Source: Aculops lycopersici (lineage: Eukaryota > Arthropoda > Arachnida > Trombidiformes > Eriophyidae). From it: DNA of 64,000 nucleotides. The stretch spans positions 1,956,664 through 2,020,663 of the forward strand of contig WNKI01000005.1 of the NCBI GenBank assembly GCA_015350385.1. The letters run 5' to 3'. A program made the position numbers and the translations under genes. The notes beneath the pieces were generated by a model. That model had not been told where the DNA came from, made no database searches, and worked only from the letters and a program-made list of their open reading frames with translations. Shown here one piece after another: positions 1 to 10,972 of this stretch (position 1 is the stretch's first letter; each line of letters starts with the position of its first letter).

Positions 1-3000
1 CTAATTCCAGACCCCGTCTTCAAGCTATCAACAGATAATGTTACCCCAAATGTTCTCGCTGGAACAGATGACGGCCGCGTCTTCTTAGGTGGAAATGATG
101 GTTGTTTATATGAAATTGCCTATCAAGCTGAAGAGGGTTGGTTCTCAAGAAAGTGCAGAAAGATCAATCACTCCCATAGCTACCTCTCATACGTCACACC
201 ATCCTTCCTCAACTTCAGTGAACAGGAACCCATCGTACAAATCGAGATCGACAATTCCAGGCATTTGTTATACGCTAGAACGGATAAGAGCACCATTCAG
301 CTTTATGACTTAGGTCACGATGGTTCATCAATGAAATTAGTCACTACGAAGACTCTTTCTGCTATCGTCAACCAAGCCTCTTGCGTAGCGAGGACTGTTG
401 ATATCGGTATCTTCAAACCGTTTGTAGGCATAAAAGCCCTGGCGAGAAGTGAGTCTGATTCAATCCACCTGATGGCCGTCACCCAAGCTGGTGTCAGATT
501 ATATTTCTCAGCTTGCGGTAGTGACCGACCGACAAGCTTGGAGCTAGTCCATGTTCGTTTGCCACCCGGACACACACCACCATCCGGAATGCAAAAACCA
601 AATTCTGTGAGCAATATCTACTACCAAGACAATACATTCATTATGACAAGCTCGCAAACAGAGAATAAGGACTTCTTGTGGATATTTAGCAACGACTTCT
701 ATGTCTATGAAACACAAATGATGGAAGCTTTCAACATCAACTCCTTGGGCGGTCGAGTTTGGTGCATTGCTGAGGAGAAGAGATGTAACATTCCGAGAGC
801 AGGTTATGAGCTATTGAACCCACCGCTAGTGGTCAAACAACATTTCGAGGAGAGAAGAAAGTTTATATTACTGACCTCAGAGGGTGTTCACGTATTCTAC
901 AAGCAACGACCCATAGATCAGTTGCACCTCCTATTAGCCGAAAGCCAGGGAGTAGAATCAATGGCAGTCAGATCCTTCTTTGACTCGACCAACCTCACGG
1001 AAGCCTGTCTCACCAGCTTGATATTGGCCAGCACATCAAATCTACCACAAGAGCAGCAACTTGTTGAATGGGCTACTCTTGCACTCTTCCGCTATGGTGG
1101 CGAGCCGAAGATGACTAGGTCCGTTAATCACAATGGCACATATATGCCCGCTATGTCAACCCCAATAAGCTCACCTGGAATACACGCGACAGGTATCAAC
1201 GTATCACCTATTGCGGCACATTACCAGAACACTGCTAGCCTTGCTTCAGAACAAGTCGACATTCAATTCAGCGCTAGACACGATGCAGTCTACCTGTACC
1301 TTGCCCGTATACTAAGACCAATTTGGCAGCTGAGAGCCGCGACTACTGAGATCATCGAAGACAACAGAAAGATATTGAAAAACACAGCAACAGTGGAAGA
1401 GATAGTTCTGTACATCAAGCGTCTTATGGAGTTGAAAAAATTCATTGATGCAAACTTCCAACACTTGACCACAGACCAGAACAAGCCTGCTAAGGTCTCA
1501 TTCAGAGGTATTCCCACAACAACCGACCCAACATTAATAGAGCGAGAATCGATCAACTCACTAACCAGACTGTTGATAAGATGTATCGAAGTGCTAAATC
1601 TATATAAACTATTATACGAGCACCAATTCAGTACAGTTTGCGCCAACCTACCTGCCGACCCCCAACAGAAACTCAGTCTCATGACATTCAGGGATCTCAT
1701 TGTTCTTGGTAGCGACACTACGACTAATATTGCCGGCGCCTTAGTTCGTCGTTATCTGGATGACAACATTACAACCGATGCAATCAGTAGGAGATTGCAT
1801 GAACTCTGCCCTTCGATATTCAGACAAGAGAATGCTCTACAAGCAAAAGCTCACGAAATGATACTGCACTCGAGAGCTATCGTTGATAAATTAGATAAGG
1901 AGAGAATGATGAATGAAGCTGTCTCTTTACTCAAGAAGATTGGCGCTCGGCTTGAGCTTTCAGCTGTTTGCGATCTATTACACTCAGCTCGTGCCTACAA
2001 GTATATTGTTGACATCTGTCTATTTATAGCCGAGAAACGAGACCCCTTAAACTTGGCTGGATTCCAGCAATCAAGAATTTTAAACAGCACCCTGGACGAT
2101 GGCGAGGAACGCACCAGAGCCACAGCTTTCTCTTACAGGATAGATTGTTATATGAAGATCATGGACACACTTGACCGGCTAATGAATCATGAAGACTTTG
2201 ATGAGGTGTTCGACTCGTGCATCAAGTCAACAGATGAATTGTTTCATACCAAGTTATACGAGTGGCTTTGCGAGAAGAACCTTTCGTCGAAGTTATTGGA
2301 TGTCAAGTCACCATATGTTGAGTCATTCCTAAAGAAGAAGGCTGAATGCGATAGTTACTCGACAAGTCACCTGGACCTTATGTGGAGATTCTACGAGAGA
2401 CGAGGCAACTTTTTTGGAGCTGCTCAAATCTTAGACAAACTAGCTAGTAAGCCTTGTATTGATTACGGCCTTGATGAGAGACTAGAATATTTATGTAGAG
2501 CAAAGGGTTGCGTAGAGGCCCTACCAACACCAGGAGAATACCTACACGAACTTGAAGAGAAGATGGAGGTCCTCAGGATACAGATCCAAGTTCACAAGAA
2601 ACTCAAGGAACTCCCCGAGTCTCCAATGGTTGCAGAGGCTATATCTCAACTCAACTACAGTATCGCTGACCTCACTCAACTATACCAAAACTATGCACAA
2701 AAATTCAACTTCTACGATTGCCAATTAGCTATCCTCAAGTGTGGCAATCATCACGATCCTAGCCTCATTGAAAGTCTTTGGAAGAATATAATCGACGAAA
2801 TCTTCATGACCACTCAAACAGAGTCGCAGGAAACTCAGTTACACATATTGAGTAATCGTATTGAAAGTATCGGAAAGACACTCATGCCATCGGAAAGATT
2901 CTTTCCAATCCAATTCATTATTGCCTATTTGGAATACAAAACTCACAATCATGGAAATCTACGTTGGGTGCCAAACTGCCTCATGAAGATTGGATTCAAG

Positions 3001-3279
3001 CCAGTCAATCTATTGGACCCATATCACAAGTTTTACAAGAGCCGCGAGCAATCGATTAATTGGCCCGAGAAGTCAGTGCATGCATTGCAAGTCATTGCCC
3101 AGCTCATCGAGGACTCGCTGTATAACAAACCCGATAAGATTTTTGCTACAGCCTGCCTTGATGTCATCTGTGACTATTTGATTGACTTACAGCCAATGAC
3201 AACATCCGACATAGCTGTCAAGAAGCTGCATCAAGATTTTTCAATTCTTCAATCGAAGATAAACCAACTGTTGAATTGA
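1..3279 (+). CDS. Nup155: Nuclear pore protein Nup155, C-terminal part (5' end outside window)
   Basis: The frame is open from base 1 to a TGA at 3277-3279, giving 1092 residues. Animal Nup155 is about 1390 residues, so roughly 300 N-terminal residues, most of the beta-propeller, lie upstream of the window. The first visible residues (about 25-45) carry the propeller signature DGRVFLGGNDGCLYEIAY, followed by the stretch ending NSRHLLYAR and YDLG. The rest is the helical solenoid typical of the family. Nup155 is a scaffold subunit of the inner ring of the nuclear pore and links the ring to the membrane and to Nup93/Nup35; that role is known for the family. No intron interrupts the 3.3 kb seen here. 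An AATAAA follows the stop by 25 bases. The family assignment is strong. Confidence 0.95.
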   Translation, partial: LIPDPVFKLSTDNVTPNVLAGTDDGRVFLGGNDGCLYEIAYQAEEGWFSRKCRKINHSHSYLSYVTPSFLNFSEQEPIVQIEIDNSRHLLYARTDKSTIQLYDLGHDGSSMKLVTTKTLSAIVNQASCVARTVDIGIFKPFVGIKALARSESDSIHLMAVTQAGVRLYFSACGSDRPTSLELVHVRLPPGHTPPSGMQKPNSVSNIYYQDNTFIMTSSQTENKDFLWIFSNDFYVYETQMMEAFNINSLGGRVWCIAEEKRCNIPRAGYELLNPPLVVKQHFEERRKFILLTSEGVHVFYKQRPIDQLHLLLAESQGVESMAVRSFFDSTNLTEACLTSLILASTSNLPQEQQLVEWATLALFRYGGEPKMTRSVNHNGTYMPAMSTPISSPGIHATGINVSPIAAHYQNTASLASEQVDIQFSARHDAVYLYLARILRPIWQLRAATTEIIEDNRKILKNTATVEEIVLYIKRLMELKKFIDANFQHLTTDQNKPAKVSFRGIPTTTDPTLIERESINSLTRLLIRCIEVLNLYKLLYEHQFSTVCANLPADPQQKLSLMTFRDLIVLGSDTTTNIAGALVRRYLDDNITTDAISRRLHELCPSIFRQENALQAKAHEMILHSRAIVDKLDKERMMNEAVSLLKKIGARLELSAVCDLLHSARAYKYIVDICLFIAEKRDPLNLAGFQQSRILNSTLDDGEERTRATAFSYRIDCYMKIMDTLDRLMNHEDFDEVFDSCIKSTDELFHTKLYEWLCEKNLSSKLLDVKSPYVESFLKKKAECDSYSTSHLDLMWRFYERRGNFFGAAQILDKLASKPCIDYGLDERLEYLCRAKGCVEALPTPGEYLHELEEKMEVLRIQIQVHKKLKELPESPMVAEAISQLNYSIADLTQLYQNYAQKFNFYDCQLAILKCGNHHDPSLIESLWKNIIDEIFMTTQTESQETQLHILSNRIESIGKTLMPSERFFPIQFIIAYLEYKTHNHGNLRWVPNCLMKIGFKPVNLLDPYHKFYKSREQSINWPEKSVHALQVIAQLIEDSLYNKPDKIFATACLDVICDYLIDLQPMTTSDIAVKKLHQDFSILQSKINQLLN

Positions 3280-3303
3280 GCTCATGTCCCTCGCCGGAGA
3301 ATC

Positions 3304-3309
3304 AATAAA
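3304..3309 (+). terminator. Polyadenylation signal of Nup155
   Basis: AATAAA lies 25 bases after the Nup155 stop codon, which implies a very short 3' untranslated region. Confidence 0.6.
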
Positions 3310-4174
3310 CTCTAGAATGGATTCTATTCATTGAAACAACCTGCCTAGCTTGACCATTTGTTTACAGATGCCCCTCTCCGTTGAGGATTATTTTGCGCAA
3401 GTGTAAGATGATACCCCCTGGCCCGCGCCTTGCTTGTATCTTTCAACCGCCTGCTCCAAATGAGACTCTCAAGACCAATCGATGCGATGGACGCGGACTG
3501 GCCGCGCGCCGCAAGATGCGGCAACCTGTTGCGCGCGGCGAGACTCGCGGACTGACTGGCGCGCCACTGCGGACTCTGTGAGCATCAAGGTAAACCTGCG
3601 GCTGGCTGGCTAATGAACTTGCTCTTGTACTCTCTAGGTCTCACTAGCGCAAGTCGTTTCTTGAGATTTCGCTTCCACTGATGCTGCTATCGCTGCTCCT
3701 GCTTCCACATTCGCCATCACCTCGCGCAGACCACTTGACCCCGAGATAAGAAGTGAAGCTGCGGACTCAATGAACTTGGAGTCACGACTCGATGATACAC
3801 TGACTTCCCCCTGCGACTTGCTCCTTTATTATCATTTTAAACCCCTCGTCTTTTTGGATGACCGCGGGGAGGAAGTTTGCAACGTTGCGCAACATTCATT
3901 AACATTCACGGTCGCGGCAAACTCGTCCTCCTCGATCGCTCTATGATTCTTCCCCTTTGCTCGCCAATCTTGAGCAACTTTGCGTATCCTTCAACCTGGT
4001 TGACTTGCCACTTGATACATTCGAATCTCCTCCAAAGACTTCTCCTTCTCCTCAATTCCAACTCTCATTTGCCACTCCCGCTTTTCCCAGCAAGAACCCA
4101 TCGAACAATCCAACAACACTAGCTACCTCAAGGGCAGAATTTCATCAACGAGGGTTTTAACCAACTCAAGTCAA
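3310..4174. other. Non-coding stretch between Nup155 and the CUB gene
   Basis: No supported gene. Around 3480-3560 it is very GC-rich, with nested inverted repeats: GCCGCGCGC at 3501-3509 pairs with GCGCGCGGC at 3531-3539, and GCCGC/GCGGC at 3508-3522 forms an alternative hairpin. The short frames here begin with no convincing start and have no recognisable protein signature. The 3' part leads into the TATA box of the next gene. Confidence 0.6.
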
Positions 4175-4180
4175 TATAAA
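4175..4180 (+). promoter_or_regulatory. TATA box of the CUB-protein gene
   Basis: TATAAA lies 55 bases before the start codon at 4235. Transcription would begin near 4205, leaving a leader of about 30 bases. Spacing and sequence are typical of a focused RNA polymerase II promoter. Confidence 0.6.
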
Positions 4181-4234
4181 GGCTCTAGACCAAGCTAGCA
4201 GCAGACCTCAAGAACCACCAAATAGAACCTCAAG

Positions 4235-5359
4235 ATGGAAGCCAAAAACCAAATTTTGTGCCTCTCGTTCGTTGTCCTTGCGGCCCTAATTAGCTGCGGC
4301 CAGCCAGCAAGTGGCCAGAGTATCTTGGGACCAGGAAGACCAACCCTACCTGCCCTCCTGACCATCATCCGCTACCAGAACACCGCCTGCCAGGGCGACC
4401 AGCAAGACTCGGGCACCTGTCTAACTGAGGCCGAGTGTTCGCGTCGCGGCGGCCAGGGCGTGGGGCCGTGCGCCAACGGCTTTGCCACCTGTTGCTCGTT
4501 CAAGTTTACCTGCGGCGGCAAGACCAACCAAAATGAAACCACCTTCGTGAATCCAGGCTACCCGCGCGGCGACAACGGAACAGACACCTGCCAGGTGACG
4601 ATTGAGAAGATGCCAAACGTTTGCCAACTTCGTCTCGACTTCGAGGACTTTGTTCTCGCCCAACCGGATGAGAATGGTCTCTGTACCACGGACTCGTTCA
4701 TGGTTCGAACAACAGTTGGCGAGAGATTGCCAATTATCTGCGGAGAAAACTCTGGCCAACACATGTACATTGACATGGGTAGAGGAAGCGCGAATCCAGT
4801 TGTCCTGTCGGTGGTATCGAATGGAGAGAGAATGATTCGTAAGTGGAAGATAAAGGTTAACATGATTCCCTGCAACAATCTCGACATGGCGCCATCTGGA
4901 TGCATGCAATACTTCCGCAACCCCTCGGCCGTGGTCAAGAGCTTCAACTTTGGCCCGCGCATTGAGGGTCGCGCTCGGTACCTGTCCAATCTGCGCTACA
5001 CCGCCTGTGTTCGAGTTGAGGAAAACTTTTGCGCTATCAAATGGGAAACCGACTACACGGGCGCCTTCTCATTCGGAGCTCCGGGCGACGCTTCCTCCAA
5101 CGCCACCGACTATGGCGGCTTCATGGGCGGCAACTGTAACGAGGACGACTTTGTCGGCATTGACCAGGGATCTATGGATGGCATTAGCACTGGCGAGGAT
5201 AGATTCTGTGGCACCCGATTGGCCGAGGGCCAGTCGATCATCTCCAAATCGAAGCCCTTCCAGCTGAAGGTTAGATCGAACGCCGAGCAAACAGCAAATG
5301 CCCTGAACTCGCAGGTTGGATTTGCCTTGCGTTACGTCCAATTGCCCTGTGTAATTTAA
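4235..5359 (+). CDS. Secreted CUB-domain protein
   Basis: 374 residues with a clear signal peptide (about residues 1-28, ending SGQ). Next comes a cysteine-rich module at about 50-93 with the pattern C..GTC..EC..GG..GPC..GFATCC, common in arthropod secreted proteins just ahead of a CUB domain. The CUB domain spans about 93-213: FVNPGYP, NVCQLRLDFEDF and ICGENSGQHMYIDMG are its typical motifs. A second cysteine-containing beta-rich half (about 214-374) ends with GFALRYVQLPCVI and may be a diverged second CUB-like fold. CUB modules bind proteins or sugars in the extracellular space; the ligand cannot be told. The gene has no intron. The start is the first ATG after a TATA box. The codons are noticeably GC-richer than in Nup155, which may mean high expression. 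Confidence 0.85.
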   Translation: MEAKNQILCLSFVVLAALISCGQPASGQSILGPGRPTLPALLTIIRYQNTACQGDQQDSGTCLTEAECSRRGGQGVGPCANGFATCCSFKFTCGGKTNQNETTFVNPGYPRGDNGTDTCQVTIEKMPNVCQLRLDFEDFVLAQPDENGLCTTDSFMVRTTVGERLPIICGENSGQHMYIDMGRGSANPVVLSVVSNGERMIRKWKIKVNMIPCNNLDMAPSGCMQYFRNPSAVVKSFNFGPRIEGRARYLSNLRYTACVRVEENFCAIKWETDYTGAFSFGAPGDASSNATDYGGFMGGNCNEDDFVGIDQGSMDGISTGEDRFCGTRLAEGQSIISKSKPFQLKVRSNAEQTANALNSQVGFALRYVQLPCVI

Positions 5360-5658
5360 TTGACTACTCTCTCTCTCTCCCTCTCTGTAGATGATCTCTC
5401 ACAAATCAATACACAAAAGCAAAAAGAGCGAGCGATACTACAGTATCACTATCACTATCACTATACTAAGACACCTCAAGCTGGAACTCATCTAACTAGA
5501 AAACTCGAGTGAAGGTGTCGCCACTTGAAAACTCGCTACCTGCACTACAAAAATCAAATACGAGAAAGAGCAACTCGACGAGGTAGCGTGCAGGTGGTTG
5601 TGCGCTGCGAGCTCTTTGAGTTGCTGTTGGTGTGCGAGTTATCTGTATACTTTGTATA

Positions 5659-5664
5659 AATAAA
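5659..5664 (+). terminator. Polyadenylation signal of the CUB-protein gene
   Basis: AATAAA 300 bases after the CUB-protein stop. The 3' untranslated region in between holds a CT-rich tract (5366-5388) and a TATCAC repeat (about 5444-5463). Confidence 0.5.
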
Positions 5665-6248
5665 TGATGAAATGAACTCTGTCAGGTAAATCACAGTTTC
5701 GTGTCTCTTCATCTTGGAGATGACCCCGGGAAATTAACTCTGAATCTTAGTAGAAATGAGAGAATTATATTTGCATTTCGATGATGATAAAGAAACCAAG
5801 AAAAAAACTCCACCAAGTCACAAAATTGAGACAAATCCCAAATTTTGATATTAACTCGCGCGCTATCTGTGAGTCCAATCAAGCGAGTGGCGCCTCAGTA
5901 AGAAAGAAGAAAAGAAGAAGAGACGATTCCCTAGATGATTTGAGTGATTGTCACACGAATAGGATAAAGTCGAGAGTAGACTACCTGTTAGGTTTCGGAT
6001 TTTAATCGTCGTTTTCGTCATAATAACAGAAGAGAGAAGGAGAACTAGGAACATTCTTCATTTTATTGCCACAACCGGCCGACTGACTGACTGACTGGCT
6101 GGCTGCTGGTTGTGTGCTGTACGCGCGCTCATTTGTCGCCGCGACTCCTCGTGAGCCATGGCTTACTTTTTTGACGTCTCCATCCAAATGATTAGATGCT
6201 AATCATTGCAAATTGCATGTGCCCCTCACTAGACACCAACTCCATTGC
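5665..6248. other. Non-coding stretch between the CUB gene and the Prop-like gene
   Basis: Two genes end here from opposite sides. A short GACT tandem repeat runs from about 6077 to 6096. No coding signal is seen on either strand. Confidence 0.5.
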
Positions 6249-7937
6249 TCAGTTGAAGTGTGTCCAAGCGGACGACTGCGAGTGAGAGTCGTTGTTGTCG
6301 GGACAAGATCTATGGAGTTGATTTGAGGCCAGAGTCGCGAGTTGATGCTGCTGATGCTCAATGAATGGCGAGGTTGAGGACGATACGCAGTGTTGATGCT
6401 GCTGCTGCTGCTGCTGCTGCTCGTTATTACTATTAGTAATAATATTACTGCTCATGTGATTGGAACTAGCGGCGACTCTCAGGTGATGGTTGTTTTGGTT
6501 CTGAATATATGAGGCGTAGTTGTTGTTTTGGTGGTGGTTGTGGTGCTCGTGGGCTGGAGGATAACTGGGCTCATAGGAAGCGGTTGGCGGGGCATAAAGC
6601 TCCTCGAGATATCCGCTCGCTTGCTGCTGGTCGGATCTTGGCCATTGCTGGTGTTGATCGTTGATTGATGCTGAGAGTTCAGGTGTGTGTTGGGGTGGTT
6701 GCTGGTTCTGCTGTTGGGGGTAATGTTGGAATAGAGGCTCTCTATTGTTGAAATAAGCTTGCGTCTCAACGGACCCTTGGTGCGAGGGGACAAACTGGTG
6801 GTGCGATAAATGTGGCGCATGATGCTCCAAGTGCTCGTTTGTTGGCGGATAGAAATGAGAGTTGTTCTCACCACATTGAGGCGTTTGTTGGTTCGAGGAG
6901 ATTGCTGGGTAGTAATCTCGTGGCGGCGATCCTGTTGCCGCTATAGTTTCATGGTTGTGTTGCGCAATTTGCAACTGACTCACGCTCACCGATTGATTCA
7001 GCCGCTGGTTGTGATCCAGCGATTGGTAGCTTAGCGGCGCTAGCTTGCCACTGTACGCCTTTGCGTTCGAAGTAACCTTCCTCTTCGTGGGGGGCGACGA
7101 GCAAGCTGAAGACGACGTAGACGAGCTTGACGCAGCCGACTTCCGGTTGCTTCTTATGGTTGCGGTTGCAGCTGAGTGGTTTCTTGTTACTGTTGTTGTG
7201 CTGCTTGTCGTTGGCTTCGATACTTTGCAATCGTTCTCACCACTGATACTAGCGGTGGTTTGCTCGAGTTTGCCGATGGGCGTATCCGGCGGCGAGCAGA
7301 GGTGCTGACTGAACGAGGAAACCAGTGAGTCTAGAATGTTGGTCGTCGCTTGCTGCTGTTGCTGCTCCATGGGCTTCTCGACTAAACCACTCGACATACC
7401 ATTGTTCTGGTGCGAGTATATCCGTCGCCTACTGGGCGGCGTAGTAGACGATTGGCAATAGGAAACGGAAGTTAAGTGCGCGATGGCCGACGACGACGAG
7501 TTGGAGCTCGATGTTGGTACCGAGATTGCAGTTGAGTTTGAGTTGGTGGTGGAGTGCACCTGCTGCTGCTGTTGCTTGGTTCGCTTCCTAAACTTGGCTC
7601 TTCTATTCTGAAACCAAACTTGGATCCTTGCGGCATCCAATTTCGTCTCGTTGGCCAACTCCTCGCGCCTGTGAACATCCGGATAGTGAGTCCGATTAAA
7701 GGCTGCCTCAAGTTCGTGCAGTTGGCCGGGCGTAAACGAGGTTCTGTAACGTTTAGTGCGCATTGAATTGAAAAACAAGACACTTTGTTGGTGGTTAGCT
7801 TGATGCTGATGGTTGCTTGGATTTGAGTGCAGGTTAATTATTTGCTGAGGCTGCGTTCCATTGTTGCCGCTCATGTGACTCGAGCTCAACTCGCTCGCAG
7901 TCTCATCGCCACTCTCATTAGTCTGGTGATTGGTCAT
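6249..7937 (-). CDS. Paired-like (Q50) homeobox transcription factor, Prop-type
   Basis: 562 residues. The homeodomain is residues 61-120 (genomic 7578-7757). It has RYRTSFTPGQLHELEAAF in helix 1, THYPDVHRREELA around helix 2 and IQVWFQNRRAKF in helix 3, with Gln at homeodomain position 50 and Asn at 51. THYPDV plus Q50 places it in the paired-like group. The ELAxxTKLxxARIQVWFQ pattern is nearest, from memory, to Prop genes, with Otp or Phox2 relatives less likely, so no symbol is given. No paired box and no C-terminal OAR motif are visible. The remainder is low complexity, rich in Q, H, S and N, with polyQ near the C-terminus. The gene has no intron although many paired-class genes are split inside the homeodomain. 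It is divergent to BarH, and a CT repeat lies just upstream of the start. Confidence 0.85.
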   Translation of the reverse strand: MTNHQTNESGDETASELSSSHMSGNNGTQPQQIINLHSNPSNHQHQANHQQSVLFFNSMRTKRYRTSFTPGQLHELEAAFNRTHYPDVHRREELANETKLDAARIQVWFQNRRAKFRKRTKQQQQQVHSTTNSNSTAISVPTSSSNSSSSAIAHLTSVSYCQSSTTPPSRRRIYSHQNNGMSSGLVEKPMEQQQQQATTNILDSLVSSFSQHLCSPPDTPIGKLEQTTASISGENDCKVSKPTTSSTTTVTRNHSAATATIRSNRKSAASSSSTSSSACSSPPTKRKVTSNAKAYSGKLAPLSYQSLDHNQRLNQSVSVSQLQIAQHNHETIAATGSPPRDYYPAISSNQQTPQCGENNSHFYPPTNEHLEHHAPHLSHHQFVPSHQGSVETQAYFNNREPLFQHYPQQQNQQPPQHTPELSASINDQHQQWPRSDQQQASGYLEELYAPPTASYEPSYPPAHEHHNHHQNNNYASYIQNQNNHHLRVAASSNHMSSNIITNSNNEQQQQQQQHQHCVSSSTSPFIEHQQHQLATLASNQLHRSCPDNNDSHSQSSAWTHFN

Positions 7938-7945
7938 TTTCCTCT

Positions 7946-7963
7946 ATCTCTCTCTCTCTCTCT
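7946..7963. repeat. CT microsatellite
   Basis: Pure CT dinucleotide run with one interruption, beginning about 9 bases upstream of the Prop-like start codon. On the gene's own strand it is a GA tract in the leader or core promoter; GA tracts can bind GAGA-type factors, but that is inference. Confidence 0.7.
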
Positions 7964-10906
7964 CTATTAAACTATTTATGTGCACTTCATTAGTCACCTG
8001 CTCCAACCGGAGACTAGAAAATGAGTGAGTGTAAGAGAATTTACATTCACTTTGGTGTAAATGATTTGGCCCACTGAACCTGCAGTCCAGTTATTCGAGT
8101 TGTCGGTTCCAAAGCAAAAAACCCCAACAGAGTTCAAATCAATTGCGCGTGCGCTGGTTCCGTGGCCATCGTTGAGTTTCCGGCGCCAAGTGCTGCGACC
8201 GTTTAGAGGGAGCCGATGGCCACTTTGCCCGCTAACTGTCGCACAGAAGCACCCTTCAACGCAAACCAACTAGCGCCATCTAGATGAATTAAGGCGTCAC
8301 TATATCGGCCTCTGGCACATATAGAGATATCAATGACCCTATACTCTGCAGGTGGTTTGTTTGTTTATTTGTTTGGTTGCCTCCATTCGTCGCTTGTGGG
8401 TTATATGTGAGCATGAAAACAGAGGAAGGGGAGAGGTAATAAATCGTGTCGCGGTAGACAGACCAACCTGAAAGGGGTTACAAATGGAAGGGCGACGAGC
8501 GAGCAAACGGAAGTTGGCCAGTAGAGATGTCGTGGTGGTTTGATATTGTGTTGTGTCTGCGTTTAAGGCGCAAATGTGCTGCCAGCAAAGGAGACAAATG
8601 GTTTCCTCTTTCGCTCCCTTCCTGTGCCTTTCTCTACTAGAACCAACTAGAACCAAAAATGACCACAGACGCCGAGTGGTTCGCGCACAGGTAGTTGCCG
8701 ATTGCTCGGCGCGTTGCCTCGCGCATGATTTGTGATTCAAACTCAATTACTTTCTCCCCTCTCACTCTCTACTTTTATTGTGCCCTCCTCTCGACTGGCT
8801 AGCTAGAGTCAATGGGACAGGAGCGATAGACTAACATCGCCAACATGGAGCAGAAAAGTTTCGCCAACATCGGAAATCATTTATCAGCTGAGGGGCTCTT
8901 TTTTGTTCCAACCACCAAAACGGCGACGAAATGAGTTGCGACTTCACCTCGCGCGCGCTTAAGGTAGCAAACCGATCCGCAAATAGGAAGAAAGAAGGTA
9001 AGCACAATGAGCTTTTCGCCGCCATGGAGAGCGCCATAGAGAGCGTCGAGTGGATGATACTTTTGCCATTGGTCGTCGTCGCGTATAGTTGTTCTTGTTA
9101 TTGGCGTTGTTTTGGTTGGCGGTATCATTTGCTTGGGGTGCGAGAAAGTCACTAGGTACTCAGTGGTGTGTTTGTGTGGCCGCCGCCGCGGCCGCAAAAA
9201 AGTGTTGGGCCAATGAGTGCACTTTGCGCGCTTCGCTTTGCCTAGCAGGGGGACGCCAACGCACATAGCGCCATTGAAAAATCCCCTGAGAGTTGAGTGG
9301 GCGAAATGGGATTTTTAGTGCGCTTGCACTTGGCGGAGACTCGCTAACATCAGCGTCGCCGTCGTCGCCGTCGTCGCCCTCGAGTGAGACATTCGGCAAC
9401 ATTGCTCGCGGCAAAAGAGACACAAGAGTTGGAGCTAAAAAGCCGAGAGTTGTTAATGAGCATTTTTGGGCCCCGAGATGCGCACTCTGTTAGGAGTGCC
9501 GCTAGTTTTGAGCCAGAACTTGTAGCGACAGCCTCAGAGAAGCAGGAGATGGAAACACAGCGAAATGAGATGGAAAAGTTTTGGTCTTTTTGGCTGGCAA
9601 ATAAAACAAACGAGCCTCACTCTTTTGCTGCTGCTGCGACGAGCGTTGCGTAATGGGTTTTTCAGTGTTGGTCTCGAATGTGGACTCAGAAATCTCGACC
9701 AAACTCAACTCTCGCTCCATCGGCCCCAATACCAGTGACAAGAACCATTTGCATTTCGGTTCTCTCGCGCTCGAGTATCACCATCACCATCAATGCCACT
9801 GACTGTGGCAACTTGACTGTTGCGGCCTCGAAATAGTGGGACGAATAAATAATAGAGAGAAGCCATTAAAATTTGTCACTCTCACTTCCGTCGTCGTCGT
9901 CGTCGTCGTCGTCTTCTTCTTCTCGTTCATTGAGTTTAACAGGCAAACTTCTCGGCTCTTGAATGGCGACATCGTGACCAAGAAGATCCACTTCGCTATT
10001 GTCTCTCTCCCTCTTACTTGCCCACTTACTTATTGTCGTCCCATCAAACTGAACCCTTCGGTGCCTCGAAAAGCTAAGTGACTTGCGCTAAATCTAAATC
10101 CGAGTTTAGAAGTGAGCAAAGACAACAGCGATGGCGCCGAACTGTTCGGCAATCCTATAAGCGCCAAACTCTCACGTGACGCAACCACAGCCCGAGATTA
10201 GTGTTGGTCTTTTTTCGTGCAAAAAGGAATCAAACAATCGACTAACAAGCCAATGAAATGGATCGCCTTGGTTCCCTTTGATTTGATCAAAAGCTAAGCG
10301 AAGTGTGGAGGATTCACACGAAACTCAATGGCGTGGAATCAGTCGAGTGGGAGAATTTCTCTCGCTCGTTTCCCTTGTTTAGTTTGGAGACATTTTGCTG
10401 TCAGTGTTGTTAGTTGCAAAGGCGGTGGCAGCGGCACAAATCAAACGACAACCACCTGCTCCCATTAAGGCGGCCACTTGTTTCGCCACTCTTTTTTGTG
10501 TGGCTCCATTGATGGCACCACTTGCCTCCCTCCTGCTTTTTCCTTCATCCCGACTCGTCTCTTGAGATTAAACTACAAAAAAATTAAACTAAACTGCGTC
10601 GCCAAGACTCAAGGTGAAACTCAAAAATAAGCCGATTAACTATGAGTGAGGAGAACTCACGGAATTTGACAATTTGCCTAAAACTTTGTAGCTCTTTTGA
10701 GTTAATCACTTTGCAGTGGCTAAAATTCAACTCACCACTTTACCTGTGAAGGCGTCAAGTTGCGCGCGACTAAATAGACACTCATTCGCTCGTCACAAGT
10801 TTCCCGTCCGTCAAGCTGGCGACAAACTCGCAGTCGATTTTAGTGAGGCTAATTAGCCTAGAAAATAAAATGCAATCATGTCGTTGTTGTCATTGCCGCT
10901 GCCTTT

Positions 10907-10972
10907 AAAGTAACTCTGCTGTCGCTCGCTTGGCAACAGCAGAGTTACTTTGTACCGCTGGCCAAGCAAGCG
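10907..10972. repeat. Interleaved inverted repeats (pseudoknot topology)
   Basis: A perfect 16-base inverted repeat (10907-10922 with 10936-10951) encloses a 13-base loop. Twelve loop bases (10923-10934) are complementary, 11 of 12, to a segment just downstream (10961-10972). The two pairings cross, as in an H-type pseudoknot. No gene is recognisable here. Confidence 0.7.

Noticed and set aside
6001..6187. Minus-strand frame with SQSVSQSAG repeat
   Set aside because: Arises from the GACT tandem repeat in non-coding DNA.
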